From Aphrophora alni (lineage: Eukaryota; Arthropoda; Insecta; Hemiptera; Aphrophoridae), in contig OY740768.1 of NCBI GenBank assembly GCA_963513935.1, positions 34,346,216 to 34,410,215 of the forward strand: 64,000 bases of DNA. The letters run 5' to 3'. This document shows, piece by piece, positions 47,528 through 58,935 of the stretch (its first letter is position 1; every line of letters starts with the position of its first letter). The notes beneath the pieces are model-generated. The model saw only the letters and a list, made by a program, of their open reading frames with translations. It made no database searches and was not told the origin of the DNA. A program made the position numbers and the translations under genes.

Positions 47528-49296
47528 CTGAAACAAAAGTATTCAACATAAGTAGCACTCCGTTAATGGGAAGATTACTAATTCAAAATATTGAATCATC
47601 TGAACAAAAATGTTGAGTTATGTAAAGTTGAACAAATACAATCTTTAAACTGAAAATTCTGTTTTGTATTTTTATATAATTCTAGTTTCATTGAGAATTA
47701 AAAAATTGTCATCAAAATCAACATCTAATGAAAACATCATGAGAAATTAAAAATCACATACACACTTAATAAAAAATTGGAATTTTTAGTACAGTTGATA
47801 CAGAAAGCATAAAAGTTTGTAACATTTCAAAAAACTATAATAGGCCTACTATTAATTATTCAGATTTATAAGTAATCAGATTTACAAATATAATCTTTTA
47901 TTTATATTAAATTTTTTTATAAATTACTTTTACAATTTTATTTCATTTTAATGTTTGTTATTCACAATTAAATTGAATTACAAATCTATTTTTCTCGGGG
48001 TTCTTGAGGTGTCAGACTATACGTTTATTTGGTAATCTTAATTTGCAATACATATACATAAACTACTGTAAATACTAAAATTATTAAATATTATAGGTCT
48101 ACACTGTTAAGTTCTCAATTTTGGAAAAGTTATATAGAAATTAATTTTAGTTCATAATCTTAATGTTCAAATTTATAATTCAAAGAGATTATTAATAAAT
48201 TTCATAAATGATAAATGTTCTAGTTATGCTGAATTTAAATAAATTTAATAATTGATATTGAACAGTTTTCACTAAATAAATGCTAAAGATTCGTTGGATA
48301 TTACCTTAGGCTTATGGCTAGCAAATATTTATTCAAAGAGATGATTTACTATTTGATGTATTACTTTTCTTAATAGATTTTAGATATAAATGTAGTTCAA
48401 TAAATTTAGCAAATTAGTAACTATTATAATGTCAATACTTTTCTTTATAAATTCAAAATTCTTCTGAGCCAATAAATATGTCCGATCTATCTGGAGTCTC
48501 AAGTTGAAATCCCAAAAACTCATTGTTACAAATTTTTTGTAGAAAACTATACTTCTTTTTCCTCCTCTAAAAGTTTTAAGATATCTCTTTGATTTTACAT
48601 AAAGTCTGTAAGGTTTTTTTTTTTTTTGTGGCAGATTCGATTTTTCGAATCAATATCGCTTGGCTGTGATAGGATTTATAACTAAAATTTTTACAATAAA
48701 TACTTTAAATGCGTTTGAAAATGACATATTTTGTCCTAGCCAATGAGATCGCGTTATCTTCAGCGACGTCATTCGCTCCGCCTCGGTTTTCTGACGTATG
48801 AATGGTAGGCATAGCCTTCCGTCTTCCCGGTCGCTATATCAGCGATGTTATATTTCGTTGTTTGTAAATATTATTTGATTTTTATAATTTTGAGACAACC
48901 CTCCCTCCAAATGCCACCACATAACAAATGAGCTATAAATACTACATAATACAGAATACTTTTTATTACTATGTTGTGTTACTATATTTATTCAATGATT
49001 TCAGATAATCCAAAACGGTCCTAGTCCCAATCAAGTAGAATCAGCAAAATTCTACTGTACCATATACAGTGTTCAAGAATTGTTGTTTGTTTAATTCTTT
49101 TGCAAAATATTTCTTTTCAATTATTTCATAAATGATTTATGCTTATAATTAGGAGTACAAAATTTAATTAAACTAGTTACTTTCTATATTCATTAATGAT
49201 TGAAATTTTTTATCATAAAACAGATGGTTAGTGATTACATAAAATATCTTTTCTGTAATTACATTAATATATAAGAGCAGATATATTTCAACTTAC
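47528..49296. other. TMEM127 intron 1 of the coding region
   Basis: Mostly AT-rich. A GC-richer patch at 48728-48860 has CCAAT, GACGTCAT and TGACGTAT words and could be a promoter remnant or repeat. No exon was recognised. Confidence 0.4.
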
Positions 49297-49588
49297 CCTC
49301 ATCTGAAGAATGGTACTGTATGATGAAAGGTGACATAATTTCATTTCCAGGAAACTGAGATTTATTTTGGACACCAATTGTTTCAAAATTGGAATTGAAA
49401 CTGAAGAACTGATAAAGAGCAAGATGGTGTGCACAGTTTCCACCCCAAATACAAAACCACTCAAGTTGAGTCAAAGAAAAACAGAACATAATTATTGTTG
49501 CCAAATGAAACAATGCAGCAACAAAATTCTTTTCATGATCTTTAGGGTACGCCCACCTTTGTCTAGGAAAGTATGTAGGGTTGAACAT
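49297..49588 (-). CDS. TMEM127: TMEM127 exon with start codon (gene-level description)
   Basis: TMEM127 is a multi-pass protein of endosomes and lysosomes that restrains mTORC1 signalling; in humans it is a tumour suppressor. The spliced product here is 251 residues (human 238). An acceptor TTTTATGTTTCAG ends at 49616, so the exon begins at 49615 and the earlier ATG at 49624 lies inside the acceptor. The first usable Met is 49588. This exon encodes MFNPTYFPRQRW..., the first membrane span (residues 22-42) and FCIWGGNC, matching human LHIHGGTC. The donor is GAGG|GTAAGT, phase 1. The acceptor implies an upstream 5' UTR exon that I could not locate. A mariner-group element lies 148 bp upstream of the exon edge. 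Confidence 0.85.
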
Positions 49589-49763
49589 TCTCAGGTCAAA
49601 GTTTAAATTACAATTCTGAAACATAAAATGTTAATATCTAATGAAAATGAAGATGATTAGACCTTAGATTATTAAAAAATTTCCATTCCATCTGATAATT
49701 GATTATAACAGAAAATAAATAACTCTACACAAATTTAGACCTATAAACCGTACTGTTTTAATA

Positions 49764-51108
49764 CAGGGTGTTTATAAAATAACTCCTTGATTTAAAAAAA
49801 TCATAATTAAAAAACGAAACCAGCAATAAACTTTCGGTTTTCGAACTTGAGTTCAGTATATTGTCAAGATTTTTTAGCTAATATTCTATCGCAGTTGGCA
49901 CCCTTGCATGACCTTGGAGCAAGCGTGGTGGGGGAAGAGCCCGGCCAGTCACTATTCAACAGTCATGGCTACGCCACATGAAAAAGCTCAATGTGTGATT
50001 TGGTTTATTCAATCAAGTTCAGTGATCACAGTTCAGCGTAATTATAGACGTGAATATCGCGGTGTTGCACCTACTAACAAAACTATTCTCAATTGGTATA
50101 ATCAATTTCGGGAAACAGGTAGTGTCTTAAAAGGGAAGTCACTGGGTAGGCCTTCAGTCTCTGAACAGAATGTGGAACGAATCCGTACGTCTTGTACTCG
50201 TAGCCCTAAAAGTCATTGGCAAGACGAAGTTTGGAGTTGGGAATATCTAAGTCTACCGTGTATAAAGTGGTGCGAAAGAGGCGTAAATTACGTGCGTATA
50301 AGATTCAACTTCTGCATGAAATCAAGATCACTGACAAAGTGAAAAGAGTCGATTTCGCAGTCTTCATTTTGGACAGCATTGAAGAAAATGAGAACTTCCT
50401 GGAAAATGTCATGTTTTCTGTTGAGGCGACATTTCACGTAAGTGGGTCTGTCAATCGACACAATTGTAGGATTTGGGGGTCAGAGTCACCGCATGAATTC
50501 ATAGAACATCAGCGAGACTCGCCCAAAGTCAATATTTGGTGTGGATTGATGCATGATCGTATCGTCGGACCTTTCATCTTCGTAGAGAAGACAATTAATG
50601 GGAATATTTATTGTGATATGTTAGAACTATACATTTTCCCACAAATAGATGATATTGACCAAGAAAAGGGACCAATTTTCTTCCAGCAAGATGGCGCGCC
50701 ACCTCACTACAGCAACCGTGTCCGTGATGCGTTGAACTTGCGTTTTCCTAATAGGTGGATTGGTAGATGTGGGCCACTTGCATGGCCACCAAGGAGCCCA
50801 GATCCTACTCCACTAGATTTTTTCCTTTGGGGACATGTAAAAAAACATTGTGTATTCCGAGAGATCCGTGACATTGCTCACCTGAGGGAGAGGATTGTTG
50901 AAGCTGTAACATCCGTCACGCCTGATATGCTGCTGAATACCTGGAAAGAAACTGAATATCGTTTAGACGTGGCCAGGGAAACAAATGGTGCTCATATAGA
51001 ACTTTATTAGGTATGGAAAAAAAATTGAGAACATTCTCTTTAATAATATATAGGTTTAATAACTATTAATAAAACTTTAAATCAAGGAGTTCTTTTATAA
51101 ACACCCTG
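49764..51108 (+). mobile_element. mariner-group transposon with intact TIRs and TA duplication
   Basis: CAGGGTGTTTATAAAA and AACTCCTTGATTTAAA form the left end, and the right end is its inverted copy with one obvious mismatch in about 34 bp. TA dinucleotides sit at both edges (49762-49763, 51109-51110). Length is 1,345 bp with a single transposase gene between. Confidence 0.93.
49965..51010 (+). pseudogene. mariner-group transposase (D-41-D type), inactive
   Basis: MATPHEKAQCVIWFIQ starts a helix-turn-helix region (RNYRREYRGVAPTNKTILNW, then WYNQFRETGSVLKG). Near 50215 a one-base loss shifts the frame into RRSLELGISKSTVYKVVRKR. The catalytic core reads MFSVEATFHVSG where family members have SDEATF, so the first Asp is Val. 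FFQQDGAPPHYSN and PDPTPLDFFLWG supply the other two acids, with 41 residues between, as in the DD41D (rosa/visitor-type) lineage. Loss of Asp plus the frameshift means no activity. It resembles many arthropod copies annotated as Tc3-like. Confidence 0.9.
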
Positions 51109-51353
51109 TATATTAATACAAAAATTAAAACCTCTAACAACTCTTGTTAGTTTCAGTCCCCATCTTTTAATGAATTTCTACTGTGAAAATCTAGCTATTG
51201 TGACTATGAAATGTACACAGACCCAATCCATAGAAGTGATTTAGCACCATTTGCACTTATATTATGTTTGTTTATTGAATATTCTGTAATGTCACAAAAT
51301 TTATAACTTGTATTAAAATTGAAATAATTGGATCATTCAACCATTGGTACAGT

Positions 51354-51354
<1 letters not shown>

Positions 51355-51427
<73 letters not shown>
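51355..51427. repeat. (TA)n microsatellite, ~70 bp
   Basis: Pure alternating A/T. It also creates a spurious ORF with an isoleucine/tyrosine run. Confidence 0.97.
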
Positions 51428-51428
<1 letters not shown>

Positions 51429-51714
51429 CTTGTATAATATAATAATTACAAAATATATTCAATTTCATATGACACAAGTTCCATTAGAAACTTGTAATCA
51501 TTGTAGAATTAGACAAGTGAATCATATCATGTTAACTTAGACTACAAAAGTGCCACTATCTGTGAAGAAGAAAAATAACTTACTTTTTCCTTTAATACAA
51601 ACAATGTAAAATATAGTACTTCTCCATATTCCATATAAATCAGAACATCTATATGTTTAAAATACAAATTCAACATCCAGATTAAAGATATCAACTACCA
51701 AAATACATATAAAT

Positions 51715-51865
51715 GTGTTGTAAGCGCAAAACTCGAGAACAGCTGCACCGTTTGCTTTGAAATTTTGAATAGTAATTCAGGTTAACTCCAAGGTTTTAAA
51801 CCATTAATTGAAGTCATAGGATGTTAGGGCTTCACCCCACTGGCCTTCAAAGTTACCATGTTATT
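51715..51865 (+). mobile_element. short non-autonomous Helitron-like fragment
   Basis: It shares with 55850-56000 the phrase order AACTCGAGAACAGCTGCACC (versus CGTAAAAACTACTGGACC), a TTGAAAT-type linker, and CACCCCACTGGCCTTCAAA (versus CGCCCCACTGGCCTTGAAA). Both ends are missing. Confidence 0.5.
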
Positions 51866-52890
51866 GTTATGGAAGAAAGATTTGTTTTGATTTTATCAGA
51901 TGACTAATTTAAAATATTGTAAACAGCTGTTTATTTATGTAAGGATTTGTAAATCAAAATATTTAAGATATTGTTTGTATAAGTGTAAAGCAAATTTTAC
52001 ATGGAGATTATCGATACTCAGTAATGTGAGTTATTTACGAATAGTACGTGTTATTCCTCGATTTTATGAAGTTCATCGATGTATGTTTGGTTAGTTGGTT
52101 TCTTTTGTGTGTGTTTACACAGTTCAAGACTCATGCCGCCTATAAGATGCAGGCGGAGCAATTTAAACAAAAATAGTTGATGTGTCCATAGTTACATATT
52201 TATTATTTATCTTTACAATTACACCACCAGACAGAGCCACAGCAATATTAATCTCAGAAACAGCATATATACCTTATGATCCATAAGTATGATAAATATA
52301 GTTTTAACAGAAAACATTTGGTAAGTTAAATATTTCAATTTATACAATTCCAGGATTATAATGTTAAATCAATATAACTAACAATTCGTTAATCGCAAAC
52401 CTTCAAAATCAAAAGACTATCATCCGTTAAAACACCTTTATTATCTCCAATGAACATTGTACAAAATTCTAACTTCATTTTCATCTGAAGTGCATCTTTC
52501 ACCCAATTTTATAAAACTATACAACGAACCTTGTAGTGGCGTAAATTTCTTTTTCTATTTATATAACAAACTAATAAACTCAAAATAAATCTTGTATCCA
52601 ATATAATAATTAACTATTGTAAAAACATCGTTCTACATTGTTTTTTTTTCTTTTACAATCTGAGCTTAGAGTTAATTATTTATTGTCAAAAGCCTATTAG
52701 TCATTTCTATTTCTTTGTTTAAGTTAAGTTGTTTATTTATAAATAAATTCTCATTCAATTGTATCCATCCTTCTTTCATGTTTAATACCAAGATATAAAT
52801 TGACTAAGAGGTGCTAAATTTTAGAAACTACAAGTAGCCACAGCAATTTTTTTGAATAGTGATAACCCGAAATATAAAGTAATAAAATAG

Positions 52891-52928
<38 letters not shown>

Positions 52929-53149
52929 GATTAGATTAGCCTATAATTTTAAAGATTGAAAGATTAGTTTGATTTTACATAAATTTGATTTTGTTATACA
53001 TTTTTGTAATGGCAGCCGACTCTAAGTTAAAAAATATAGAATAACTTTGCATTTGTAAGTTCTGTGTCAAAGTTCAAATAAAATATTGCAAAAAAAATTT
53101 TCTACAAAAAGAAGTAAGAGTCATGAGGAAAAAACAAAATTGTTAAACA
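51866..53149. other. no gene recognised
   Basis: AT-rich with a (TA)n run at 52891-52925. ORF 51900-52094 (plus) is not supported. If TMEM127 has a 5' UTR exon it could lie anywhere upstream of 51.1 kb. Confidence 0.4.
52891..52925. repeat. (TA)n microsatellite
   Basis: Pure alternating A/T of about 34 bases. Confidence 0.95.
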
Positions 53150-53599
53150 GTAAAAAGTCAACAGTCCAGTTTAAAGAAAATAAAGCTCAAGATACAACAA
53201 ACAGTGCAGAGTAGGCTAATCCAGTAGTATTATTTATAGTTGATTTCTACAGATTTATGAAGAAATTAGAAAACAAATACAGTATCTGCAAATATGGTGA
53301 GATCAAACTAATACTAGATTTCTATTGCAATTCCTTGAAGTCAATGACCCCCATCTTACATATTCTCATGTACAACCTTTAAGCATATGAGGCTGTAATT
53401 GAACTAAATACTCATGGCTGAAGTAATTTTAAAGACAATTAAATTAAACTTTCCATATTATTACACACATATAATTACATATTTTCACCCCATTCCGTCT
53501 TATGAACTATAACTTTGATTTCATTTTATGTTAATCATTTGGAACCTAGTCCAGACATTTTAATTTATTTAATATTGATGTTTCTTGTTTTCCACTACC

Positions 53600-54490
53600 C
53601 ACTTGGGAAAAGCTGGGACTATCCACATCCTTAAGAGAAAAAATGTACTATACATTCAAGGAAAATGTTTAATCAGTTCAAACAAAATGTTAATCACTGT
53701 TTTAGATGTGGCTGTGTTTCGAAATGATCCAAATGTTGTCCAGCTAAAAATAAAAATGCAATAATATTGGCCATTTTGCGTCTATGTGCCATACTCAGAA
53801 AAAGATATGAAGGCGTAAATCTAAAAAAATCAAAAAGTACTTAAAGACGAAAGTGATTAAGATCTATCACTGTTTTACATTGATCGATAATCATATTCTA
53901 TGATAAACGAATAATTTTTGTAAAATAGGAAGTGTTTCACTAGATATGTTGATTGATTCAGCTGCAGGAACTAGTGTGGTTGAAAAAGAACATGGAAAAA
54001 AACAAACAAAAAATTCAGTTAAGTATAGGAATGGCTATAAGGCTAATAATTGTGGTATTTTGCCATATAGACAGAAAAATTCATTAACTGTTCCATTGTA
54101 GATATTCAAATTGGGGAGAATTGTGAAGAAGAAAGACAATAGATCGTTGAAGAAAAAACTACAAGTAATTAGTTAATACGCTGTTAAAATAGCTAAAAAG
54201 TTAAAGGTTTTAAAAGTTGGTTTAGGAGATGTTAATAGAGTTAAGAAAACAGTAACTCCATTAAGGAAAGTTAAGGATTAGGTTAGGTTAGGTAATTATT
54301 ATCCCTATAAAACATGACGTAAAACCTGTTTAGTAACCATATAGGAAAGTTTCAACATCAATTCGAAAATGGGTAGAAAAAAAAAATCAAAATGATAGCC
54401 GTTATTGAAAATCATAGCTATGGATGTTATTGAACCAGTATCAGAATATTCACCATGGTGATCACAATTTGTACCTGTAATAAAGTTACC
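53600..54490 (+). pseudogene. gypsy gag zinc knuckles, protease and reverse-transcriptase start
   Basis: CFRCGCVSK-stop-SKCCPAKNKN and, one frame on, CNNIGHFASMCHTQKK give two CCHC-type knuckles that bind genomic RNA. About 180 bp later SLDMLIDSAAGTSVVEK is the aspartic protease entry, with the usual DSGA changed to DSAA. Near 54430 DVIEPVSEYSPW-stop-SQFVPV is the well-known opening motif of gypsy reverse transcriptase. Stops and frameshifts abound. Confidence 0.7.
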
Positions 54491-54494
54491 TGTT

Positions 54495-55814
54495 ATAACT
54501 ATTATAACAGAGTTCTGGCGAGCTTAAAACACACTTAGCTCCTACAATTTCACTCAGCTAACTGTCAACCACAACCATCATTTTGTTGACGGTTATCGGA
54601 GCTCATACTAACACACCGTTGGAGTGTGGTTGACGGGATATTAAAGACCATATTACAAAATATGGTGTAAGAAGTGAACACTTTGTTGGATATCTAGCCG
54701 AGTATATGTTTAAGAGAAAGTATAGGGCCTAAACCGGAAAAAAGACTAGGCCTACACCATTTCTTCCTCACAGCTGGAAACTTATACCCCCTTAATATTA
54801 AGGTAAGACAAATTATTCCAAAATATCTTGTAACTGGTAAGGAATATGTATTCATAGAATAGTAATACATTTGTGATCATTGTTTTAAAGTTCATTTTAA
54901 TCTGGTACGCCTAAATGAAAGAAACAACATTGTATGGAAGATTATGTTTTAATATTAAGGTCTCATTTCGTTCCTACGAATTCCCAATACTATGTGTACA
55001 CTACCTACATATACGTGGATTTCATAGTTTTCAATTTGTAATTTTTTAGTGAAAAAGTGAATTCCACACTAAAATATTATATTATTATTTCAAAATAAGG
55101 TAGTAAACGAATTATCCATTTTTAAAAAAAGTAGACACTACTTGCACTTATTAGACTATTACTCCAAAATGAATGTCACACTATTACTGTATATTCTCTT
55201 TATCAAAAATTTAGAAAAGCCGCAGCTACTGAAATCATTTCTGTGATGATTAAAAATGGAATAGTTCAATAAAGATAAATTACCAAGTAGCAGATAAGCC
55301 TATAGGGGGATATGGAGTGAGGGCCAGTGCCTTTTTAATAACCCGTGTCAAATTTCCACTTAGAGGAGCAAGAGCTAAAACCGAGACTCAAGAGAATGGG
55401 AGTTTTTGGTATACAAAAATGTGGTAAATATGCATTGTGCCATACGTGTTGAGTATATGCTTTTATTTTGTGAAATCGTTAAACATGTACCTTATGTGCA
55501 ATTCATATCTTAGTGATTATAGAATTTGTGCCAATAGATACCATTTTCAATACACCAAATACATTATTTATTTAAGAAAATAACAAATATACAAATATGG
55601 ATTGTACTTTCCTGTCATTAATGTAGGTCTGCCTCTGTATTTACATTGCCCAATACATCAAGAATGAAGTTTCATGTGACATGCCTTCTACATATTACTT
55701 TGTTTGGCTGTGAAATAATATTCAGTAGATTTAGTTAAAGGAAAATATAAACAGGTTTAAGCAAATTTGTAGGCGTAGGAAAGTTATTTACGTGAAGGTC
55801 AGGTAAGGTAATTA
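54495..55814. other. foreign or unrecognisable DNA within the gypsy remnant
   Basis: It holds an imperfect inverted repeat GTCAACCAC...GTGGTTGAC (54566-54635) and one TAGGCCTA octamer (54747-54754). No reverse-transcriptase motif is readable here. Confidence 0.4.
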
Positions 55815-56052
55815 TATAATATATATATAATAAAAATATAATGGTGTGTGTGTGTGTGTTTTGCTCAATCACGTAAAAACTACTGGACCCATTGAGCTGA
55901 AATTGTACATGGACTTTCTTAGGATCCTTGGTTAACACATAGGCCTATTTTTATTTAGAAATTCCATCAGGGCACCGCCCCACTGGCCTTGAAAACTCCC
56001 TTAACACTCAATACAAATATACGATAACCCTGTACGAAGAACGGGTACTCTG

Positions 56053-56056
<4 letters not shown>
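55815..56056 (+). mobile_element. short non-autonomous Helitron, about 240 bp
   Basis: The left side has the TATATATAATAAAAATATAA opening and a (GT)n run common in insect Helitrons, then text on CGTAAAAACTACTGGACC. The right end has a hairpin ACCCTGTACGAAGAACGGGT (56027-56046), then ACTCTG and CTAA (56053-56056) followed by T: the hairpin-plus-CTRR signature of Helitron 3' termini. No TIRs and no target duplication, as expected. The exact 5' base is uncertain. Confidence 0.72.

Positions 56057-56092
<36 letters not shown>
56057..56092. repeat. (TA)n microsatellite
   Basis: Alternating T/A run directly following the Helitron 3' end. Confidence 0.95.
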
Positions 56093-56097
<5 letters not shown>

Positions 56098-56261
56098 TTA
56101 TTTATTATAATGGTACAAATTAATAAGATCACAAATTGCCTAGGAATCTCGTCTAAGTACTAACTTGAAAGTATTACTCATGTAATAAATTCTAAATAAC
56201 CAATAAATTATAACTGATCATAAGGCTTTAATTTTTCTCAAAAACCTGTAAATTTAAACGC

Positions 56262-56640
56262 AAGACTAACAAGATGGATTTTGGCACTTCAGGACCACCA
56301 ATTCGACATTATACACTGCAAAGGAGAAAACAGCAAACACCCTAGCAGATATGCTCAGCAGAAAGAAACTGAAAAAAGAAACTCTAAATTCATATTCAAA
56401 AACATCCAATATAATTTTAGCACATTTAGACTGACATAATGGAATTGTTAACCAACTTTAGAAATGTAGCAAAATTGCAACAAGAAGAAATTGATCTAAA
56501 AGAGATTTAGGCCTATACCAAGATTCAAAATTCAAAAATAATAACTATACACAAGACGAACTGACAAGAGACACAATAATAAATGGTTAATAACCAAGGA
56601 GATTATAGATAATTTAATTTGGGTGTGCTACTATAACTAT
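56262..56640 (+). pseudogene. gypsy RNase H C-terminus
   Basis: RLTRWILALQDHQFDIIHCK and KGENSK, then after a frameshift ADMLSRKK, match the end of the Ty3/gypsy RNase H domain, where the consensus is RW...L..YDF.I.H..GK.N..AD.LSR. Following text (FRNVAKLQQEEIDLKEI) may be the linker toward integrase. Stops throughout. Confidence 0.65.
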
Positions 56641-57751
56641 TTGCACTGTGGGCCTATATATATATTATATTTAGGTCCTACACCTTACCTAACCTGACCT
56701 AATAAAACAAAATACAAAAATACATAGAGAGAGATATGATTACAACTCAAGATGAAGGGCTCATAGATTCAGAAGGTCATGCATGGCCGTCGCCCGCTTT
56801 TTGGCAGCTGGAAACCTCTGTCAAAAATCGCACGTCCTCTGTTGGCTGAAGACTGCATTTACGTTGGACGAAATTTTGTCAGGATGGTGACGAGGATGCG
56901 GTCTTAACGACAGTTAAATAACATGCAAAACAATTTCCGAACTTATTATATTTAATATTGATTGTTATTTTACCTACCTATCTATTAATTATATTTACTA
57001 CATTTATGTTTCCCTTTCCCAAAAAGCATGATCTGTGAATTTACGTTGTAAGCATGCCGAAAACACAACCGACCTCTTTCAGCTCTCGAGGCGGACTCTC
57101 CAACTCAAACCATTCCACATGCATCTTCTCCCCTCCCCCTTAGTGATCTTGTGCTGAGCTAACAAAATCTCTTTTCCCATTATTTTATTAATCTGAGCTT
57201 CTTGGCTGGGCCAAACATGCAGAGGTAATAGTTTATTCAAGCAGGATTCCCCTGTTTTAAATTGTTATTTTCTTATATAAATAACGTATTTGGTACAATG
57301 AAAATGATGTTGGCACAATTACCATAATCACCAGAATATGAATTGGGTAAATATGTATTGTCCATGTCTTGGGGATTCAGTAGTGAATTTTAAGCAATTT
57401 ATGTTCTAGCTACCTCCTTTTGGAACACATAGATCATCTTTTATTAAGCTGTATACTTTGAATTATTAAAATCCATTATTTCTGTAGAAAATAAGTAATA
57501 TTATAGTTTATATGATATTCTAAAGTACACAATAGTGCTATGCGTCTAGGTTTTATAGAGTACGCATCATGAAATGAATCTTACACCACATGCACATCAC
57601 ACAACATAATACAGTTTAATATTACTACACTGTATGATTTAAGAATCATGAGAACTAGGTCTCTCTAGATGTATATATATATATATATATATTTACCTAG
57701 TAAAGGTCTGGTAGGTATAGCTAACTAAAAGTCTGGTAATATATATATATA
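56641..57751. other. no gene; two GC-richer patches
   Basis: Patches at about 56756-56930 and 57030-57160 have balanced base composition with CpGs, unlike the AT-rich surroundings. Either could be a promoter, a 5' UTR exon or a repeat. I find no splice-supported frame. A (TA)n run lies at 57669-57691. Confidence 0.35.
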
Positions 57752-57965
57752 GACCATGGTTTCGCCAGTTACGGCGGCAATGATGAGGCTTATATAAAGA
57801 CTAAATAACCTAAGAGTCAGTTTATGACTCATTGGGTTTCCCAGTTACAGGTTCCATTATCATGTAACAGGACTTGTGGGCTTGGTCTCAAAGGTGTGTA
57901 TACTTCTTAGATTATTAGTCTTTGTATAAGCCTAGTTAATGCCGTAACTGGCAAAAACCATGGTC
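57752..57965. mobile_element. 214-bp MITE with ~60-bp terminal inverted repeats
   Basis: GACCATGGTTT and GCCAGTTACGGC, then AGGCTTATA(T/C)AAAGACTAA on the left are mirrored by the right end (57905-57965). No target duplication could be confirmed. Related words AAAGTCTGGTA occur on the left flank. Confidence 0.8.
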
Positions 57966-58935
57966 GGCTAGACGAATAAATTGCTGAATTTAACAAAAGA
58001 ATTTGTATGTTTTATTTGTATAACATGTAATTATATATATATATATATATTGATTTTCCCAGACCAGTAGTTCTAGAACTAGGTATGGACAGTAATTGAC
58101 ATATAGTTTAACAGTTCATTAAACAGACCTATTTTCGCCGATGAACATAAACATCAAGGGATGAGACATTTAATAGAACTAATCACGAGTTGTCACGCCT
58201 CATGAGTGAATTCAATATGGCTACCCAATTGAATATATGTTAAATGTGTCAATTTTATAGATCATTAAGTAAATAATGAATTGTGAGAGATAAAAAACCA
58301 CTAGCTTTGTTCATAAAATTTCATTTTATTACAAAAACGCAATTTTGAAGCAGATTTGCTGAGATTTGACACTTAAATCGTTCGGACAACTTCTCTCCAT
58401 AATTACTTTTAAATCAATATAAACCAAGCAGTGTCTATATATCAAATTTTCAATAATTTACCTTTTTAATTGATGAAAATAAAATTCAATTATGCAGAGA
58501 TGACTTCCAAGTATTAGTATGTTAGACAAACTTCCAGGATCAATTGTAAATAGTTTTTTACCAATAAAAGTAAACTCTCCATGATAAGGCACACATTTAC
58601 ATTAATGAGTTATCACAATAAAAAAAATAATAACAATGTTAACAAATATGGGCTGAACACATTTAGTAAAAAAAAATAAACCAGTATTATGAATATTTTT
58701 ATGATTCTATTGTTAAGTCTACATGGTTGGATTAATTTTTCCTCTTATTAGACTATGCTTCTACAGTTTCACTGACACAATAGTTCACAACAATGGTTCA
58801 AAAACAATTCACAATAAATAGTTCAATAACTAAAAATTGAAAAGAATCAACATTATTGTTTTGTAATAAATTTACGACTAAAAAAATTATGAAGTATACA
58901 TTGTTAACTAACGTCAACCAACAGCAACAGGAACA
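57966..58935. other. no gene recognised
   Basis: AT-rich, with a (TA)n run at about 58032-58050. Confidence 0.4.

Larger units (their letters stand above)
53150..56640 (+). mobile_element. exploded Ty3/gypsy retrotransposon remnant
   Basis: Gag zinc knuckles and protease (53640-54000), the first residues of reverse transcriptase (about 54425-54480) and the last part of RNase H (56262-56370) follow each other on the plus strand. The middle of reverse transcriptase is replaced by unrelated sequence including a short Helitron (55815-56056). No LTR was found. Limits are approximate. Confidence 0.6.

Noticed and set aside
51328..51540. ORF with a long isoleucine/tyrosine repeat
   Set aside because: Pure translation of a (TA)n microsatellite.
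54566..54635. GTCAACCAC...GTGGTTGAC inverted repeat as MITE ends
   Set aside because: The enclosed segment is only about 70 bp, the pairing is imperfect inside, and no target duplication is visible.
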